64,000 bases of DNA from NCBI RefSeq assembly GCF_009861525.1, contig NZ_WVHL01000001.1, positions 124,001 to 188,000 on the forward strand, written 5' to 3'. Under the pieces are notes generated by a model. That model made no database searches. It was not told where the DNA came from and worked only from the letters and a program-made list of their open reading frames with translations. Both the position numbers and the translations under genes were made by a program. Positions 60,060 through 64,000 of the stretch are shown in pieces; position 1 is the first letter of the stretch, and every line of letters starts with the position of its first letter. This DNA is from Pseudomonas sp. LD120. GTDB taxonomy: Bacteria > Pseudomonadota > Gammaproteobacteria > Pseudomonadales > Pseudomonadaceae.

Positions 60060-60123
60060 CTACGCTTGATATGCGCGACAGCGCGTCCTCCCCCATAAGC
60101 ATAAAAGCCAGGAGATACCCACC

Positions 60124-61644
<1,521 letters not shown>

Positions 61645-61649
61645 TCGAT

Positions 61650-61683
61650 CCTCCCGGCGACCCTGGTCGTCGGGAGGCCTTTT
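61650..61683 (+). terminator. Rho-independent terminator after exaC
   Basis: A 12-bp stem (61650-61661 with 61666-61677, one G-U pair, loop CCTG) is followed by CCTTTT. It lies 5 bp after the exaC stop. Confidence 0.8.
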
Positions 61684-61812
61684 GCGGCCCGCGCCGCGCC
61701 CGCTCACCTTCTCGGATCCGCTGCCGATGGCCAGCCGGACGGGACACTGCTGTCGGAAGTTCTGCGCCAAAACAGTCGTGCATACAGCCCCTGGCTCACT
61801 CAAGAGAGCCTG

Positions 61813-61826
61813 AACAATAATAAAAA
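61813..61826 (+). promoter_or_regulatory. AAN-repeat tract, candidate Hfq/Crc site, at the eutH ribosome binding site
   Basis: AAC AAT AAT AAA AA, five consecutive AAN triplets, runs into the Shine-Dalgarno AAGGGA, 13 bases before the eutH ATG. In Pseudomonas, Hfq with Crc binds such A-rich repeats on mRNAs of catabolic genes and blocks translation while preferred carbon is present. Confidence 0.5.
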
Positions 61827-61838
61827 GGGACCAACGCA

Positions 61839-63118
61839 ATGGATCAGATCGGCAACTACGTGCTCTACCTCATCATGCTCTGCGCGGTACTCGGCGCTTT
61901 CGCCGCTATCTATGACAGCGAACGAGGATTGGGCAAAGAATTCATGGAAGGCATCCATGCCACCGGCTACATCTTCGTACCGGCGGCGGGAATCATGGCT
62001 TCCATTCCCTATCTCACCGTGGTCATCGAAACCGTCTTCGGGCCATTCTTCAATTCCCTGGGCGCCGACCCGGCTCTGGCGGCGACCATGATCATCGCCT
62101 CGGACATGGGTGGCTATCAGTTGGCCTCGGCCCTGGCCGCCAGCAAGGAAGCCCTGGTGATGGCGCTGATCACCGGCTTCATGGGCGGCGCCACCATCGT
62201 CTTCTCGATTCCCATGGGCCTGGCGATGCTCGATAAACGCGACCACAAGTACATGGCCCTGGGGATCATGTCCGGCATCCTCACCATCCCCATCGGGGTG
62301 ATGATCGCCAGCCTGATCCTGGCCTTCAGCAACCCAGTGGTACGCGAACTGGTGAGCACCAACGGCGAAGCCAGCTATCAATTGGCCCTGGGCCTGGGCA
62401 GCATCTTCGCCAACCTGCTGCCGATCCTGACCTTCGTCGTGGCCCTGGCCCTGGGCCTGCGCTTTTTGCCGGACATGATGATCAAGGGTTTCATCGTCTT
62501 CGGCCGAGCCATGGATGCGGCGATCAAGCTGGTGCTGGTGTTCTCCATCGTCGAGTATTTCACCGGAGCCTTCTCCGCGGTGTTCGGCGGCTGGGGCTTC
62601 CACCCGATCATTGCCGACGCCGAAGACCAGACCCGCGCCCTGGAAACCGCCGGCTACATCGGCATCATGCTGGCCGGTGCCTTCCCCATGGTCTATCTGC
62701 TGCGCAAATACCTGGGCAAACCCCTGGAGAACCTCGGCGGCAAGATCGGCCTCAGCGCCGTAGGCAGTGCCGGCATGCTGGCCACCATCGCCAACATCCT
62801 CGCCATGTTCCGCCTGGTGCGCTTCATGCCCCCAAGGACAAGGTGATCAACATTGCCTTCGGGGTCTGCGCCGCGTTCCTGCTGGGGGATCACCTGTCGT
62901 TCACCGCCAACTTCCAGCCCACCATCATCCTGCCGGTACTGATCGGCAAGATCAGCGCCGGCTTTGTCGCAGTGGGCCTGGCCTACTGGTTGTCGGTGCC
63001 CAAGGCCTTGCAGTTGGAAGCCGAGGATCGGGCCGCCGGAATCATCGCCGAAGGTGAGTACCTGGGCGGCACGACGCTGGAAACCCCGGAACCTGGCGGC
63101 CAGAAAGCCACGGCCTGA
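61839..63118 (+). pseudogene. eutH: Ethanolamine transporter EutH, frameshifted
   Basis: Two overlapping frames together make a full EutH-like transporter of about 426 residues. The first (61839-62846) matches the family up to TIANILAMFRLVRFMP, then shifts and stops at TGA 62844-62846. The family C-terminus continues in the next frame (KVINIAFGVCAAFLLGDHLSF..., to 63118). Position 62829-62833 has five C; one more C would restore the single frame. It may be a sequencing error, a pseudogene or a slippery site. A GTG at 62843 overlaps the TGA, so re-initiation is possible. It lies directly upstream of eutA. Confidence 0.85.
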
Positions 63119-63142
63119 CCGCAGCGCGGCGAGGAAGCCTGC

Positions 63143-64000
63143 ATGCAAACCGTTACGGGCGGCGCACCGGTCTTGCTGCTGGGGTTGGACTTCGGCTCCA
63201 CCACCAGCAGCGCGCTGATCGCCCAGGCCAGCCTGAGCAGCCATTGCGTCACCGGACGCATGGCCCTCAACGAGCCCCGGGTGCTGTTTCGCAGCGAGCC
63301 GGTGTTTACCCCGTTCAAGGACCGGATCATCGATGAAACGGCGATCCAGGGCCTGATCGAATGCTGGCTTGAGCAGGCCGGCGTGTGCGCGCAACAGCTG
63401 TTTTCCGCAGGCGTGATCATTACCGGCCTGGCGGCGCGGCGGCACAACGCCCAGGCCCTGACACGACGAGTGGAGCAACTGATCGGCAACGTACTGATCT
63501 CCCGCGCCGACGATGGCGGGCTGGAGTCCTGGCTGGCGTTCATGGGCAGTTGTTCGACCCTGAGCCGCTGTCATCCATGGCAACCGCTGCTCAACCTGGA
63601 TATCGGCGGCGGCACCACCAACGCCGCCTGGGGCCTGGACGGCAATGTCCTGGCCAGCGGCTGCCACTTCATCGGCGCCCGGCACTTGCAGTTCGAACCG
63701 GGTGGTTATCGCCTCAGCGCGCTGTCGGAATTCGGCCGGGCGCTGCTTGATCACCTGCAGATCCATAAGACCGTTGGGCACCCGCTCGACCGCCCGGAGC
63801 GGGATGCGGTGGTCAACTGGTACGTCGACGCCCTGGTCGCCATTGCCGAAGGTGATCGCACCTTCTTTACCGGCCCGTTGGGCCAACTGACCGAACAACT
63901 GCCGTTGATTCTTCCCGAACACAAGGCCCACCCGGCCCTGACCTTTTCCGGTGGTGTGGGCGAACTGCTCTATCGCCACCTGCAAGGCGAACCCATGCCT
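63143..64000 (+). CDS. eutA: Ethanolamine ammonia-lyase reactivase EutA (3' end outside window)
   Basis: The first 286 residues of an actin/Hsp70-fold ATPase; the frame runs open to the window edge. The phosphate-1 motif is LLGLDFGSTTSSAL, phosphate-2 is LNLDIGGGTTNAAWG and the adenosine motif is LTFSGGVGELLY. These match EutA, which uses ATP to expel damaged cobalamin from ethanolamine ammonia-lyase (EutBC). AGGAAG lies ahead of the ATG, and the gene starts 25 bp after the eutH end. eutB and eutC would be expected next. Confidence 0.85.
   Translation, partial: MQTVTGGAPVLLLGLDFGSTTSSALIAQASLSSHCVTGRMALNEPRVLFRSEPVFTPFKDRIIDETAIQGLIECWLEQAGVCAQQLFSAGVIITGLAARRHNAQALTRRVEQLIGNVLISRADDGGLESWLAFMGSCSTLSRCHPWQPLLNLDIGGGTTNAAWGLDGNVLASGCHFIGARHLQFEPGGYRLSALSEFGRALLDHLQIHKTVGHPLDRPERDAVVNWYVDALVAIAEGDRTFFTGPLGQLTEQLPLILPEHKAHPALTFSGGVGELLYRHLQGEPMP

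Larger units (their letters stand above)
59748..60123. promoter_or_regulatory. Intergenic control region between eatR and exaC
   Basis: A 376-bp divergent gap. It contains two 15-bp inverted repeats (59920-59934 and 59941-59955), a -24/-12 promoter at 60044-60059, and a ribosome binding site (AGGAG) before exaC. No sigma-70 promoter for eatR is obvious. Confidence 0.6.

Noticed and set aside
62843..63118. A separate 91-residue gene after eutH
   Set aside because: Its sequence is the C-terminus of EutH, so it is the second part of a frameshifted gene.

Overview
This 64 kb window is a stretch of Pseudomonas chromosome, most likely from the P. fluorescens group. I judge this from the high GC content, the dense gene packing, and a gene order I recognise as matching one core block of P. 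aeruginosa PAO1 (from memory roughly PA3960 to PA4022: hrpB, fieF, rluE, amn, ladS, thiD-thiE-hemL, miaB-phoH-ybeY-corC-lnt, leuS-lptE-holA, dacA-rlpA-mltB-rodA-mrdA-rlmH-rsfS-nadD-proA, ubiX-mpl, then an ethanolamine regulator and aldehyde dehydrogenase). I see no rRNA, tRNA, CRISPR array, insertion sequence or prophage.

Layout. 1-5.7 kb: the end of a hydrolase gene, a YedA-type exporter, a DEDDh exonuclease next to a NYN-domain protein, and membrane and nuclease-fold proteins. 5.7-16 kb: HrpB helicase, a cation diffusion facilitator, a proline/glutamine-rich DUF6515 protein, an AsnC-type regulator, RluE, AMP nucleosidase and an AidB-like acyl-CoA dehydrogenase. 16-22 kb: the LadS-type hybrid sensor kinase, then thiamine (thiD, thiE) and haem (hemL) genes. 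22-28.4 kb: miaB and the phoH-ybeY-corC-lnt cluster. 29.8-34.5 kb: leuS-lptE-holA and the ribosome-rescue gene arfA. 34.5-48.4 kb: cell-wall genes, including a long minus-strand run from proA to lipA that holds the rod-shape synthase pair (RodA and PBP2), two lytic transglycosylases, a D,D-carboxypeptidase and the lipoylation pair. 48.4-57.7 kb: a DNA glycosylase, a DedA-PAP2 fusion, LrgA/LrgB-like proteins, a MORN-repeat lipoprotein with a C13-type protease domain, ubiX and mpl. 57.8-64 kb: a sigma-54 activator (EatR-like), acetaldehyde dehydrogenase (exaC), a frameshifted eutH, and the start of eutA.

How the genes work together. Most of the window is housekeeping: translation and RNA modification (leuS, miaB, rluE, rlmH, rsfS, ybeY, arfA), envelope building and recycling (rodA, mrdA, dacA, mltB, rlpA, ldcA, mpl, lnt, lptE) and cofactors (thiD, thiE, hemL, lipA, lipB, nadD, ubiX). 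The right end is a catabolic module for ethanolamine: EutH for uptake, EutA to reactivate ethanolamine ammonia-lyase (presumably encoded just beyond the window), and ExaC to oxidise the acetaldehyde. EatR would control it through a well-matched -24/-12 promoter.

The points most worth checking are the one-base frameshift in a C-run of eutH, an A-rich (AAN)n tract beside the eutH ribosome binding site that resembles a Hfq/Crc target, two same-geometry inverted repeats 21 bp apart upstream of the exaC promoter, a 13-bp hairpin inside the arfA coding sequence, and an unexplained structured region with a minus-strand terminator at about 10.93-11.15 kb. I found no clear evidence of a wholly new system.
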